A DNA stretch of 64,000 bases from Camarhynchus parvulus (GCF_901933205.1 NC_044600.1:372001-436000); one strand, 5' to 3'. Counted from the first letter of the stretch, positions 33,176 to 45,213 are shown. Made by a program: numbers and translations. The notes: generated by a model not told the origin, from the sequence alone.

Positions 33176-36019
33176 GGCACATCCTGGCAGGGGGAGCTCC
33201 TGTCACAGGCAGCGGTGCTGTGGTCCCCAGGCAGGACCTCCCTCACCTGGACACACTTCATGGGAATGATCACCCCAATAATCAGAGTTACAGCCCTGCT
33301 CTGCTCCTGTGCTGGGGAGTGGGCTGCGAGGGAGAAGGGGCACGACCTGAGGATACAGGAGAGCTCAGGTGTCGGAGTGGAGCAGGGCAGGGCTGGCACA
33401 GCGCCGAGATTCCACCCCGAGCCTGCCCGGGGCTCACCTGCCGGGGCTGCCCAGAGTGTGCCCACCCACGTCTGTCACGCTGTCATGTGTCTGCTGGGAA
33501 CACAATCTGATATTGCTAACATGCACAGCCTGTGATACGATCTGTTCAGAGCTATTCTGCATATTCTATTAATATTTAAGGTGTAATTATATTATTAATG
33601 CATTACACAAAGAGAGCGCAGCATTAGCTTGTGTTAACTGGATGTACTCTCCACCTGAGCACTCACTCACTCTTCCCTGGACCTGCCACATTCTGAGCAT
33701 GAAGGAACACAGATTTCTCTGTCCAAAGGCCAGCTTTGCAGACTCTGTGTATGTTTAATAAAGTGCATTCACTGATTTTTCACTTCACTGTGTGAAGACA
33801 CTACACAAGGCTGAATGCTGAATTTCATAGACATATACTGCTAAAATTGCCTTGCCTATTATAAAGATAAAAATATCTTTTTGTTCAAATGTTCTGCTTG
33901 CTTCTTTACAAATGAAGGAGTTAAATACTGAAAGGCAGGTGGATGCTGTAACTACTTTAGAAAAAGATGAATAGGGCTGATGGCTAAAGCTACAGGGAAT
34001 CTATTGAAGGTCCAGATGCAGACATGGCTCTCACTCTACACACAGTTCAAAGTGGGGTGAAGCTGCCTGGTTAATTGGCTATGAAATAACTAACCTCTGG
34101 GAGAAAATTGCCCTTGTAGTTAATTGCTTGTGTTCAGGGTAACATGTAGCCACCTGGCTGATTAGTGCCCTCACCTATATTTACACCCACCCATGTTTAA
34201 ATGCAGGCAGCATTGTCAGGCTGGCTGTGTGCATTCATCTTGTGGCCCTCATGGATTAAAGAAAATATGGCCATCAAGGTCAGTTTTGCTTTTCATTCTT
34301 CTTTTATCTCCTTCTGAATCCCCCATTTCTCACATAAGAAGAGCAAATTCAATCCTAAAGTAAATCCGTAGGCTTTAGCAGAACAGTTGTGGAATGGATT
34401 TTGCCCCAGTTGTTTAGTTTGGTCATATTGCAGAATCATCTGGGCTGGAGTGGGGAAGTAAAATCTGACAGCATAATGGAAGCCAGAAGGCAAGGCTGGT
34501 GAATGAGTGGAAGGAAACAAAGTGCTGAACTACAGACAGGAAGTTGTAGTGTTTTTGTGATGGAAAAATCTGCGGGAATAGGTCGGACAAACACCACTCA
34601 AAGAAGATATTAAGCTTTTCTGAGGGGGGCAGATGGAGAGGAGGGAAATGATAAACAAGTTGCATGTAGAATTGAGTGACCTTTTAAATGTTTTTGTGCT
34701 GTTCTGCCGGCTTGTGTTTGGCAGTGGTGCTGGGCAGCGTGCCCCCTGGCCCCTCTGAGCCAGCTGTGCTGAGCCCCTGCGGTCCCCCCGGAGCTGAGCA
34801 GTGCCCTTGGGGCTCTCCTCCGCTGGGAGATGCTCAGAGTGCAGCAGGGGGAGAGGCTGTGGCAGGTAAGTGTCAGAGGAGTTTCTTCTGACAGCGCTTC
34901 CCTCCCAGCGCTTTTTGACTGCTGATTGTTAGTGTTTCCACTTCCCATCTGTCATGGTTTGCTGATGTTTTCCTGCTTTTAGAGCAGAAGAGCTGCACCT
35001 CACCCCTTCACTGAGGTCTGATAGCTGGGCAGCCTTGGGTCCAGGCAACAGGAATGTTACACAAACCTGTGCTGTACATTTCATGTGATGCACAGTGACT
35101 ACCTGAGCAGAGTTCAAGGCTGTTCCTTTGTTCTCAGGACATGCCCTATTTATTCAGACAGTACATGTGCCACAGGTGGTCACACAGAAGTAGTGATGGA
35201 GTTGTGAATGGAAGCCAGCCCATGGGACAAAGGGGTTTTTCTACTTTTGCTTAGCTAGCTAGGAGTCTGGCACTTTGTCTAAGCTTGTCATTCAGAGTGC
35301 TCCACCTGTGAGCTCTCTACCTGCAGAGCGAAATTCATCTCACCTGTGTTAGGGGGAGCCCTGCTGTGTGTCTCCATGAACACAGAGGAATCACAGACAA
35401 AAAGCTCAGACACCTGGGTTTTCCACAGCCCAGCGTTCAGCGAGGTTAATTCATCCTGAATGATTCATCTGTCCTGCAGCTCTCTGACTGGGAGAGACAC
35501 CTCCTGTTGAGTATCAGAGAGGAGGCCTTAGAGTCCTGCTCAGACTCACTCTGTAAACACTCTGGCTGTGTTTGGGGAGATCAGGAGGTTTAGGTGAGTG
35601 GTTCTGCCTATGGAATCTCAATCTCTCATGCTCTAAATCCTCTAGAACAAACTTCAGTTTAACATTTTAGCCCTTTCTAATACTTCACTGTTTTCTTTTA
35701 CATGAATATTATTTTACTCTTTCATTTACTTAGCTGAAATGTAAACTTTGTAAAGAGAAGTGAACACTATTTCTTTTACTGATAAAGATTGTAGTAGAGT
35801 TGAAGGTATAGGGAAGCTAAATGGAAACCTTGCTCTAATAGGATGCAGCAGATTCTGTGAGAATTGTGACAGGAGAGTGAGATTAACACATCACAACTCT
35901 AAGTGATAAGGACCTGACAAGGGTAATTTCCTTCACACGTTTGTACAAGGATCTATATATACAGAACTTGAGAGATAACACAGACATAAAATATACATAA
36001 AAATGGTGTGACAGAAAAA
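33176..36019. other. Unique non-coding DNA
   Basis: The first 300 bases are GC-rich. The part from 33530 to 33660 is AT-rich with TAATTA-like motifs. One splice-bounded open segment is listed separately. No gene is otherwise recognised. Confidence 0.5.
34725..34865 (+). other. Splice-bounded open segment (weak exon candidate)
   Basis: A pyrimidine-biased stretch ending in GGCAG (AG at 34723-34724) precedes it, and a strong donor, GGCAG followed by GTAAGT, ends it at 34865. The segment is 141 nt, a multiple of three, and open in a frame that crosses both junctions in the same phase. The predicted residues are rich in Gly, Pro and Ala and match no family I recognise. An upstream in-frame ATG at 34688 would give a hydrophobic, signal-peptide-like start (MFLCCSAGLCLAVVLG). 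GC-rich islets in bird DNA can give such patterns by chance, so this is only a candidate, perhaps of a non-coding transcript. Confidence 0.12.
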
Positions 36020-36770
36020 GATTATGTTAACAACTATTTCCCAGTCTGTAAAATGTGGAGAAAGTGCATAAATTCATGGGCTGGTATGAGAAATTGTCTC
36101 CCTTAACTCTATTGTGTTATAATGAGGACCTTCCACTTGTATTAGAAATGGAGCCTTTAGAACCTAGCAACAAAAAGGGTCCATTTGTATTAAAGATTTG
36201 TTTAAGGATGGGCATTTAAAATCGTTTGACCAATTTGTAGAAGATTTTAATATTCCTGGAGCTCAGTTTTCCCATTTCCTTTGGGTAAGACATGCTGTTC
36301 TTTGTGAATTAAAAGAAGGTATAGAAATGCAAATGTAGCAGATTGAAAAATTGTTGTACAAAGAGACTGTCTCACTAAATTGATTTCAAGGCTACATAGG
36401 ACATTGTCAGTATCCTTAGACAAAGGCAAATTGGAACTTAAAGAGAAAAATGAGAGAGATTTAGGTAGAAATCTTAATATACAAGAATGGAAACAGACAG
36501 TTTAATAAAATGGATTTGTATGAAAATAAGACATCAGGTTGTTCAATTTAATTACATCCTATTCAGAAAACCTATTTATGCCCTCTAAAAGGCAGAAATA
36601 TAGAAAGAGATTGCTACTATGCTATAATAACAGCAAGGTGCTGCATAGGGGGTGATGTATACATGTACTTAGGTATTGTATGGACATCAAATGTTTTCAC
36701 AGAAAGGTGTCAGGAATTCTGCAAAATGAGATCTTTTGGTGTGTTTAGATTGCAATTTAAAGACTTGTTG
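36020..36770 (+). pseudogene. Decayed L1-like LINE, ORF2 C-terminal region
   Basis: Three frames read in sequence give segments that line up with the region downstream of the reverse transcriptase in L1-clade ORF2. The first, at about 36050-36090, reads KMWRK..NSWAGMRN. The second, at about 36100-36160, reads SPLTLLCYNEDLP. The third, at 36177-36290, reads KGSICIKDLFKDGHLKSF and later FNIPGAQFSHFLWVRH. This corresponds to the L1 pattern of a Gly-Ile, then DLF.DG.L.SF, then a short gap, then F.YLQ.RH. The next, at 36431-36480 and 36520-36760, reads ERDLGRNLNIQEW, then IRLFNLITSYSENLFMPSK, then CIHVLRYC. This corresponds to the L1 DLG....EW, R..Q......Y.TP.K and LHM.W.C motifs. At least two frameshifts and about ten stop codons break it. 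No 3' tail or upstream reverse transcriptase core is seen. The assignment is by motif recall, not by alignment. Confidence 0.6.
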
Positions 36771-38929
36771 ATTATACGAATGGGAGAGAGATATTTTGCA
36801 TTGTGTTTCAAGGAGTTTTTAACAATTTCTTCCTGTGTTTAAACACAAAGACATTAGAAGGCCAGAGGAGAGAGGTGGTCTGTGTTATCTGTGGTAGAAA
36901 ATTTATTCTGTGCTTCAGCATTTTATTATTAACTATTGCACAAGAGTAGTGAACAGAATAAAATCAGTTTAAGCTTGTGAAGTGTATGGGTTGGGTGGGA
37001 GTGAAGGCTGGATAAACAGGTAGGCAATGAAGACTAAGATGTGGCCAAGACACTGCATTAGTCTGTGAAAAGAAGTGAAAATATCCAGGAACTGCGAAGC
37101 TATTATTGTACAATTTCTCAGGGGTATAGTAAGATAAAATACTAAAGAAACACTGAAATAATAATTAAAATAATATCCAGAGTTTTGACGCTTTTTCCTA
37201 ATATCTGAGTTGAGAAAATCTTGGTTCTGCATGTTGAATGGAGTTGGTGCTGTTAATTAAGTTGTTAATTTAGCTTTGTGAGAGCTGGTCAGTCATTCCT
37301 TGCACAGGTGGAGCCTGCCTCACAAGGACAGGTCCCTTCCCATTGCTGGCTATGTGGGGAAGATGAACTGGGGTTGCTGCTGGGGTTTCTGTGTGTGACA
37401 CAAACGCCCCAGGAGGTTTCTGCAGTGACAAACCCCCCCTGCACCATTCCCTGCCTGCCAGCCTCCTCTGCCTGGAGCTCTGCTGGGGCTCCTCGCCCTT
37501 CCCAGCACGTGCGCACTCCTGATCAACAGTGAGGAACCCTGCAAAGACTTTGTCTTGTTTCATTTCTTCTGTGGACTCAAAGTGGTGCCTGGGCTGTCCT
37601 GGAGAGGTGACAGCAGCGTCACCACGGGCTGGCCCTGCAGCTCTGTACAGGGTGCTGTGTTTGCCTGCCCTGGGGTGGCAGCTGCAGGTGGGGAAGGTTT
37701 GCAGCTCACACCTGCTCCTCGCTTGTGCCAAAGCCTTCTGCCTTAGCTCTGGGACTCGAAATCACACGTGCCACACGTTCAGTGGGTGTTTTTGTGCCAG
37801 AGTGGGGTGGCTGGTGCCTGCAGGGTGTGCAAACACAGCAGCAGAGCAGGACTGTGGACTTCCAGGACTCCCACAGGAGCCACGAGCAGGACATGGGGAG
37901 AGCTGCACCAGCCAGCCTCTCAGTTCTGACCTCAGGCATGGTGCTCTGGAGTTCTCTGTGCAGTTCTGAGGTCTGTCTGCTTGAAAGCTAAATTTTGCTT
38001 TGATATTTCCTACTCGTGATTTTCTCCCAGTGAAACTGCAGCACTGTCAGGCATATGCTTTTCACCCATCTAATCCAGCAGATGACAGCGCCACTTTATA
38101 AACCCCTGCAAAATGAAAGGGGATATTCTTTATGCTCTATAAAGTTTGTTATTCTTCAGCCAAAGTTGGCTCATTCTTTTCAGTCCTAAATAAATGTGTT
38201 TTCCTCCTCCAATAAATGAAAGGCCAACAGTTTATAGAAGGAAACAAAAGGGATGACTTTAAATGTAGTCTTACTAATGAGTTAATCAGCATGTTTGAAT
38301 GCTAATAAGCACAAGTTGATAACTGGATCATCTCTTTGCTATTGTCCACTGGGAAGCTACATTTAGGAAATTAATTCAAAATTGTATTTAACTCACTTTG
38401 CTTATGAATTAATGTGCATATTTAAATCTACCATGCAACAGTATCTTTGGTATCTGCATTTTTTTCTGTCTCCTTCCTCCATTAATAATTCCTATTCTCT
38501 AATAAAAATTAGAGGAAGGAGGAAACAGTACTGATCATGAATTCTAGCACTGTCATGCAAAGATTGCCTCTAGAGCCTGCAATCCCTTGCTGTTTAAATA
38601 CAGGCCTGTAACTCTTGCCTTTGCATTGGGAGTATCTGTTGTCCCTGTGCAGCAGCAGTGCAGCCTCTCCCTGGTGCCTGGGGAGTGTCAGTGCTGTGGG
38701 CTCAGGCAGGGAGGGAGCCCAGGGCCAGGTGTGCTCACAGCCTCTGGAAATGAGCCCTTGCAGCTCCTGCCATTTGCAGGAGCAGCAGGAAAATGTTTGA
38801 TGGTTGTTTCCTCAAGTGTGCTGCACAGGATTGCTCAGGAGGCTCTGGGGAACTCAGAGAGCAGCCATGGACAGCAGCCCTGGAGAGCCAGAGGCTGCAC
38901 TGGTGCTTCCTGCAGCCTGGAGGCACCGG
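36771..38929. other. Unique non-coding DNA
   Basis: 36771-37260 is AT-rich and may include more of the decayed LINE. 37270-37980 is GC-richer and gives featureless open frames on both strands. 38060-38560 is AT-rich complex sequence with a SOX-like CTTTGCTATTGT site near 38333 and several TTAAT motifs. It could be regulatory. Confidence 0.45.
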
Positions 38930-39215
38930 GGTGCTCTAGGCAGCTCGGGGATGCTCTGGGGGTGCTCTGAGCAGCTCAGGGATGCTCTGGGGATGCTCTG
39001 GGTACCTCAGGGATGCTCTGGGCAGGCACAGGGATGCCTGGGGATGCTCCGGGCAGCTCAGGGATGCTCTGGGGATGCTCTGAGCAGCTCAGGGATGCTC
39101 TGGGCAGGCACAGGGATGCTTGGGGATGCTCCAGGCAGCTCGGGGATGCTCTGGGGATGCTCTGGGTACCTCGGGGATGCTCCCGGCAGCTCAGGGATGC
39201 TCTGGGCAGCCCGCA
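38930..39215. repeat. GGGATGCTCTGGG minisatellite with 82-bp higher-order unit
   Basis: The short unit GGGATGCTCTGGG(G/C)A recurs with inserts such as GCAGGCACA and GTACCTC. A higher-order block starts at 39010 and repeats at 39092 and 39174, an 82-bp period. The array is G-rich on the plus strand. Confidence 0.92.
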
Positions 39216-40100
39216 GATATCAGTGAGTACAGCGAGAGAGGTGGACCTGAGGAGCAGCTCCCGCACTACAAATAGATAAAGGTTCCTTGCTGTGAGGGGT
39301 GGAGCAGAAGGAAATCTCCCGAGTACAAACGTCATGTCCGTGGAGTAGATGGAGTCCCTGAGTGTGATCCCAGGAACTGCTGATCGCCAGAACTCCTGAC
39401 ACGGCTCCTGCCCTGTTTGGCAATAGGAAACTGTTTAGCTTTTCCCGTTAATTTTTTTAGTTACCACTAAAGGCAATACCACAACTAACATTATATCAGG
39501 CCAAATTACGCTGGTGTGCTGCTTCTATTTTTTTTTTTTCTTTCATGCTGTGGCATTTCCTTTCCCTTGAAAACACTCTTTCACTCAGTCTAGCAATTAA
39601 CTGCTTGAACGGTATAATAAGGAAGCAATTAAGAGGTGACAGAGAAAAATTAACACTCCATTTCATATTAAGGGCCAAGTGAGTATCCTGGCCATTGTGA
39701 GTTAAATGTGTCTTTGAAAACCCGTAGTTTGGATGTATTTTCCTTTTGAATAAGAAGCCAGCTCCATGTTTTTTAGTCTAGAGTCCCAATCTGAAAATGG
39801 ATGATAACTAATTGGGTACTGTCTGCTTAAACAGGCTGTATTAATTGCAGTTCTCCTGTAAGTGTCAAGGAAAACAAAATCTTTGTAATGTGTAGGTACA
39901 ATGTATGCAGCCCTAATTTGAATATGCATGTATCGGGGCAAATAAAGCAAACTACTGCATGCAATGTTGCCATGGCAGGGAGCATTTGCATAATAAATAA
40001 CAGCTATCATGAGACTTCCTTTATGAAGTTCTCCCCTGTGTTGTCAGCTATAAGAGGCGGCAATAAAGGAGCCAATATGGGGAAAGTAAGAGTTTGTTTT
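39216..40100. promoter_or_regulatory. AT-rich complex non-coding block with octamer site
   Basis: The block is non-repetitive and AT-rich, with a POU octamer ATTTGCAT at 39984-39991, a TATGCAT motif near 39922, and several AATTAA motifs. It lies directly upstream of the second CpG-rich island. This arrangement resembles a conserved enhancer or promoter-proximal region. Conservation is not testable here, so the regulatory role is inference. Confidence 0.25.
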
Positions 40101-40790
40101 GCTTGCAATTGCAACGCCCCGAGCCCAGCGGCTGTCAGGAATGGGCGCTGTGATGGAGCGCGGGGCTCTGCACGGCAGCTCCGGTTCATCCGAGAGAGCT
40201 CGGGGAGAGGGCAAAGCCCGGAGCTGTGCTGAGAGCCGGGAGCTGTGCTGAGAGCCGGGACAGAGCCCGGAGCTGAGCGGGGCAGGGCAGAGCCCGGTGT
40301 GCAGAGAGCACAGAGCCCGAGCTGAGCGGGGCAGAGAGCCCGGAGCTGTGCTGAGAGCCGGGACAGAGCGGAGCTGAGCGGCCAGGCAGCGGAGCTGTGC
40401 TGAGAGCCGGGACAGAGCCCGGAGCTGTGCTGAGGGAGCTGTGCTGAGAGCCGGGACAGAGCCCGGAGCTGAGCGGGGCCAGGGCAGAGCCCGGAGCTGT
40501 GCTGAGAGCCCGGAGCTGAGCGGGGCCAGGGCAGAGCCCGGAGCTGTGCTGAGAGCCGGGACAGAGCCCGGAGCTGAGCGGATGCCGCGGGTACCGCGGG
40601 GTGCCCGGAGCTCTCGGGATGCCGCGGGTACCGCAGGGTGCCCGGAGCTGCCCGGAGCTCTCGGGATGCCGCGGGTACCGCAGGGTACCCGGAGCCTCCG
40701 CTCTGCCCCGTCCGGCGGCGCTGACCGAGGCCGGGGCTCTGTTCCAGGCTGCACTGGGCGATCCCGGAGGGATTTCCAGTCCCGGCGATT
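40101..40790. promoter_or_regulatory. Second CpG-rich island
   Basis: CpG content rises sharply from about 40115 (CAACGCCCCGAGCCCAGCGG) and falls after about 40790. Tandem repeats fill 40190-40695. The left edge is unique GC-rich sequence, with a TATAAGAGG segment at about 40050. A promoter is possible, but the repeats may alone explain the CpG density. Confidence 0.35.
40190..40695. repeat. Compound GC-rich minisatellite, two unit families
   Basis: Left part (about 40190-40580): units built from CGGAGCTGTGCTGAGAGCC and GGGACAGAGCCCGGAGCTGA, in variable order, with GCGGGGCAGGGCAGAGC linkers. Right part: three copies starting at 40581, 40618 and 40665 of a unit containing GATGCCGCGGGTACCGC and GTGCCCGGAGCTCTCG. 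The copies differ by substitution and a 10-bp duplication of CCCGGAGCTG. Confidence 0.92.
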
Positions 40791-43700
40791 CTGTGCTCTG
40801 TGGTTTGTGAGCATCCAACAGGTGGGACACGGCAGCGAGGCTCCGGTGCTGATGCTTTGCATTTTCGAAGCAGCCTAAGGCTCCGAACCTTTGCATAAGA
40901 GTTTTAGCAGTCGAGGCGCCCTGGGAAAGCTCTTGGGCTGGGATGTGCCAGTGAAATCAGGGATGTGCCGCTCTAATTTCAGAGGAACTGAGGCTGGTTC
41001 TGTCTCTCAGAGATGGTCCTTGCCTTTTCCATAGCTAACTGAAAAATAACACAATGCTGAAACTTGTAAGAGATTTTTCAGAGTGACTACCTACCAGTGG
41101 CTAAATGAAGGTGATCCCTGGTTTAGTTTGACATTTGGAATGTGCATGGGGATTTCTGTTTTACTTTTCTACATGAATTGTATTTAATAACAGATGTAGT
41201 CTCTTCACATTATTTTTGCTCTCTTTAATAAATTGTAAGGCATAAGCTGACTATCAGTATTATATGAACAGTAACCAATGATTTGCAGGTTTTATTTTGC
41301 TCTGAATGTCAGAAATTATACCTTTATCTGGGTCTATTTTTTAGCTCATGGATGGATCATGTAATATCTATAGTAGGTAATATCTTCTCCTAAACAGAAA
41401 AGAAAAAAGTCTCTTCAAACAAGTAACCCCAGATCTCATACAACAGCACAGCATGTGTCAATTCACACTGTGTCATGTGACATGAAACTACTTAATACAA
41501 CCTGCCTTGGAGTGACATTTGTATTGCCCATATCATAGAATAAAAAAATAACACTTTCACAAGTGAGGAATTATCTTTTCCAGTTGATGGTATTTTGCTA
41601 TTTGCAGGTAAAGTGAAAAACAGGTAAGGGTTAGTGAGCTACCTTGAAAAGAAATGTTACAGTAGGGAAGAGATTTGATAAGGGCCTAACCATGCTGGCA
41701 ATGCAAGCAAAAGAAATGGTTCTGTTCATGAAAGGATGGCTCTGTCTTTAGATGTGATTTGAACTGAGGCAGGGGAAAACCCAGAGAGGAAATCTCAGCT
41801 TTTGAACAACAGGCTTGTGAGCTAATTAAGGCTGAAATAAGATTTTAAGGAAGGAAAAGAAAACATTATCTATTGCCAAGGACTGAGGGCATGTTTTAAC
41901 CCCACAGCTCACACTGCAGGGGATGGGGAATGCACAGACACCCCAAAGACACCCAGGGCACGGGGCAGGAGGCAGTGCTGGGTGCTCTCCTCCCCATCCC
42001 AGCTCTGTGCGGGGGCTGCTCACATTGCCTCAAGAGAGGACAGTTCTGAGGTCTGGTCCTACCCTGGAGACATTGCATTTTATGGTTTATTCATAAAAAT
42101 CCTGATTTGATCCACAGCTAAGAGCAGTGAGTCCTGTAAATGCTGGACAGGGAAGTAGCCTGTGAGTAGTGAGAGTCACCCACAGGCTCTGGCACTTCCT
42201 CTGCTCACAGGAAAATCCCCAATCCTTCTGGAGGCTTTTCTATTTACACTGGCTCCTCTTCATACCCACAGGAGTCCCTTTGCAGCAGCATCTCATGCTG
42301 ACGTCCAGCTGTCCCCATCTTCCTGTTGCTCTGAAAGAATCTCCTGGTTGTGTGTTCCCAAAAGGCATCAGTGACCCAGGTGTGTCAGTGTCCAGCTGCT
42401 CCTGGCGCTGTGGGAAGTTTTGCACAAGCCCTTTCCTGTAGCCCAGGAGCTGCAAGTGGGTGTTACCATTCCAAAATGGCCCTGGAAATAACCTGAGAGC
42501 TCGAGATGGCAAAAACATCCTGCCATGGGCAGTATCCCTGCAAGGATTTCTGTGCAGGGCAGTGAATGTCCCCATTTTGGATGAGGCTGGGTGATTTCTG
42601 CCAGCTGCCTGGGTGACACTGCTCCTTGGAGGAACTCTCCTGGTAATTTCTCAGGTTTGAACAGCAAAGAACACATTCACACTGTGATATTTAAGATCTT
42701 TTTGGATAAAACCTTGTAACCTCATTGGTCTCCACAAAGTGACACAGCTCAGAGCAAAGTTGCACCTTGCCAATGTGCTGGTACTTGTGCGTTTCTGTGA
42801 CTCCAAAGGATGGAGATCTTGGAAAGAGTGATTGCAAATTTATTTCAGCTGTTTTCACAGATTTTCTTGTAATGAAGCCACACAAATAAGCTTGCAGTGA
42901 ATATTTTTTGCTCTCCTGCCATGGCCCCATGCTGCCACTGCCATGGCAACCACGGCATCTCCTCTCCTTCCCCCTCTCCTCTCCCGGGCTGGGGAGGCTC
43001 TGGTGCCCCAGCCATGGCAGCGCCTCCCCCAGCAATTCCTGCCACTCCCAGCCCCTGCCTGCAGGATGCCCCTTCCAGCCCCTGGCACGGGAGCTGCTCT
43101 GCCCTCTGCAAGCAGGGAACAGTCCCATTTCTGCTGGGGACATCAGGCAGCAAGGACGCAGGAGCTGGGGCCTCCCACCAGTCAGGACTTCTCCAAGCAG
43201 GGCTTGGGAGGCTCTGGATGACGCTTTGTGGACATGGTTACATGCATGGCCACCTCACGTCATTTCCTATTGAAAAGGACAGTTTCAAAGCTCTTTAATC
43301 AAATCTTGGAGCTTTAAAAATGTAGTCTGTTTTATAGAGGGGATACGTCTCTTTCTTTACAAGGGGTGGAAGGCACATATCAAATCTTAGAAATGAAAAT
43401 AACATGACAATTTTGAAAACCACCATGAAATAAGGATTTATGAGTTTGTTGATCTCCCCTGGGGACCCGAGTGCAATGAAAGCAGGAATTCTGCTGACTG
43501 GGTGGAAATGAGGAACATGCTCAACTTGGAGGCAAATGGTTTTGTGGCACAATCCAGGGATAGAGCTCAGCTGTCACTCACACTGTTAATCCCTCAAATC
43601 TTTAGCGCTTGAGGATTAATTTCTCTAAATATTGTGCCAAATATAATAGTCTCTCTATCTCTCACACTATTAGACAGCTATGAACTACAAGGAGCCTTTT

Positions 43701-44850
43701 GTCTCCCTAATAGGATTCATCCCTAATTCCAAAGTCATAAAGCATGAGTTTAAAATAAAAAAACCCATAAAACATTTTCCACAGGTAGAAAGAGAAGAGT
43801 AGGACAGCTATAGAGCCCCAATCCTGGGCTCTGCTCCTTTACAGCAGCCCTACAGCAGGAGCAGGGACAGTGGGGCTTGCTTGCTTCTGCTTTACCCTGA
43901 TACAGAATCTCCAGGGTGGTGAAGAAGGGACAATGATTCAGTGCCCTTCCATTGCCATATCTTGATTTTGGGGGTATGGGTGTACACCAAAATGAACACA
44001 CTCCAAATGACCCAGCCAATGGGAAAACAAAGGAGAAAAACAAAAATTAAAGTAGTGGCAATGAACATGGTCCAATGTTCAACTCTGAAGGACCTTTTGT
44101 TCTGAAATATTAGCTTATTTTTACTTTCTGAGAAGTCAGACTTGAGACACAGCATTTTGCTTTCGTGGCTCCAAATCATTTGAGGTTATTGAGTATTATT
44201 CTCATTATATGAACTTTTTCTCCCAGACTGGGATGGCAAACATTGAAAAATTAAAAACTAAATAAACTAAATATTAGGTTATTGACAGCTTGGATTCTGG
44301 TCAGAACTCCTTAAGCCCAGTATATTAACATTTTCATTATAGCTGTTAAAAATGCCATTTCACTCCAAATGATAATTAATTAGCTTGGAAGGTGTGACGT
44401 GAAATCAAAATCCAGAGTGAGTTAAGGCTTTCACACTTTTGCTTTTAGGTGAAAGTGGATATAAAAATAGAGGAACATTGGATGCAAATGGTTTCACTGC
44501 TGTAGTTCCCAGAGTTTAAGAATAAATGGATATCTTTCTATAGAAGTGATCTAATGGGATTTTGAAATGAAAAGGTTTTCTTTATTGGAACATTAACTAG
44601 ATTCTTTGAAAAAATGGAAAGATGAAAATTTTGGTCTGTCAGCACCTGAGTAAAGATAGAAAACCTGTTATATCTGTGTTAAAAGTATAAAAGATCGTGT
44701 AACTAGAAATGGAAGAAGTCAGCGAAAATTAGAAAGAAAGGAGGCTGGTTTTAAAGTGAGATTAATTAACCATTGAAGGAGCATCCCAAGGGGCACGGTA
44801 CCTTTTCCAGCACTCAAAGTCTGTAATTCATGACAGGATATATATGTGGT
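40791..44850. other. Unique non-coding DNA
   Basis: No gene or mobile element is recognised. 41890-42050, 42170-42660 and 42900-43220 are GC-richer and give overlapping featureless open frames. 43560-44720 is AT-rich. A minus-strand open frame at 43892-44179 includes a hydrophobic stretch, but the composition is what AT-rich DNA gives by chance. Confidence 0.5.
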
Positions 44851-45213
44851 GTGCAGGGTGCAGATATGAGGGATGCAGGTGTGCAGGTGTGAGGGATGCA
44901 GGTGTGAGGGATGCAGATGTGCAGATGTGCAGGGTCCAGGTGTGAGAGATGCAGATGTGCAGGGTGCAGGTGTGAGGGGTGCAGGTGAGCAGGGTGCAGG
45001 TGTGAGGGATGCAGATGTGCAGGGTGCAGGTGAGCAGGTGTGAGAGATGCAGATGTGCAGGTGTGAGAGATGCAGATGTGCAGGTGAGCAGGGTGCAGGT
45101 GTGAGAGATGCAGGTGTGCAGGTGTGAGAGATGCAGATGTGCAGGTGAGCAGGGTGCAGGTGTGAGAGATGCAGGTGTGCAGGTGTGAGGGATGCAGGTG
45201 AGCAGGGTGCAGA
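44851..45213. repeat. GT/GA-rich minisatellite (GCAGGTGTGAGRGATGCAG)
   Basis: Units of about 20 to 40 bp alternate GTGCAGGTGTGAG(A/G)GATGCAG with GTGAGCAGGGTGCAG. The plus strand has almost no C outside GCA, a strong strand asymmetry. The minus strand gives an open frame rich in His, Thr, Pro and Ser that is an artefact of the repeat. Confidence 0.93.

Noticed and set aside
31796..33465. Minus-strand open frames of 443, 460 and 540 codons
   Set aside because: Artefacts of the 49/59-bp minisatellite; the same repeat pattern appears in each frame.
43892..44179. Hydrophobic minus-strand open frame resembling a membrane protein
   Set aside because: T-rich antisense DNA gives Phe/Ile/Leu/Val runs by chance. 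There is no signal or family similarity, and an overlapping frame looks equally hydrophobic.
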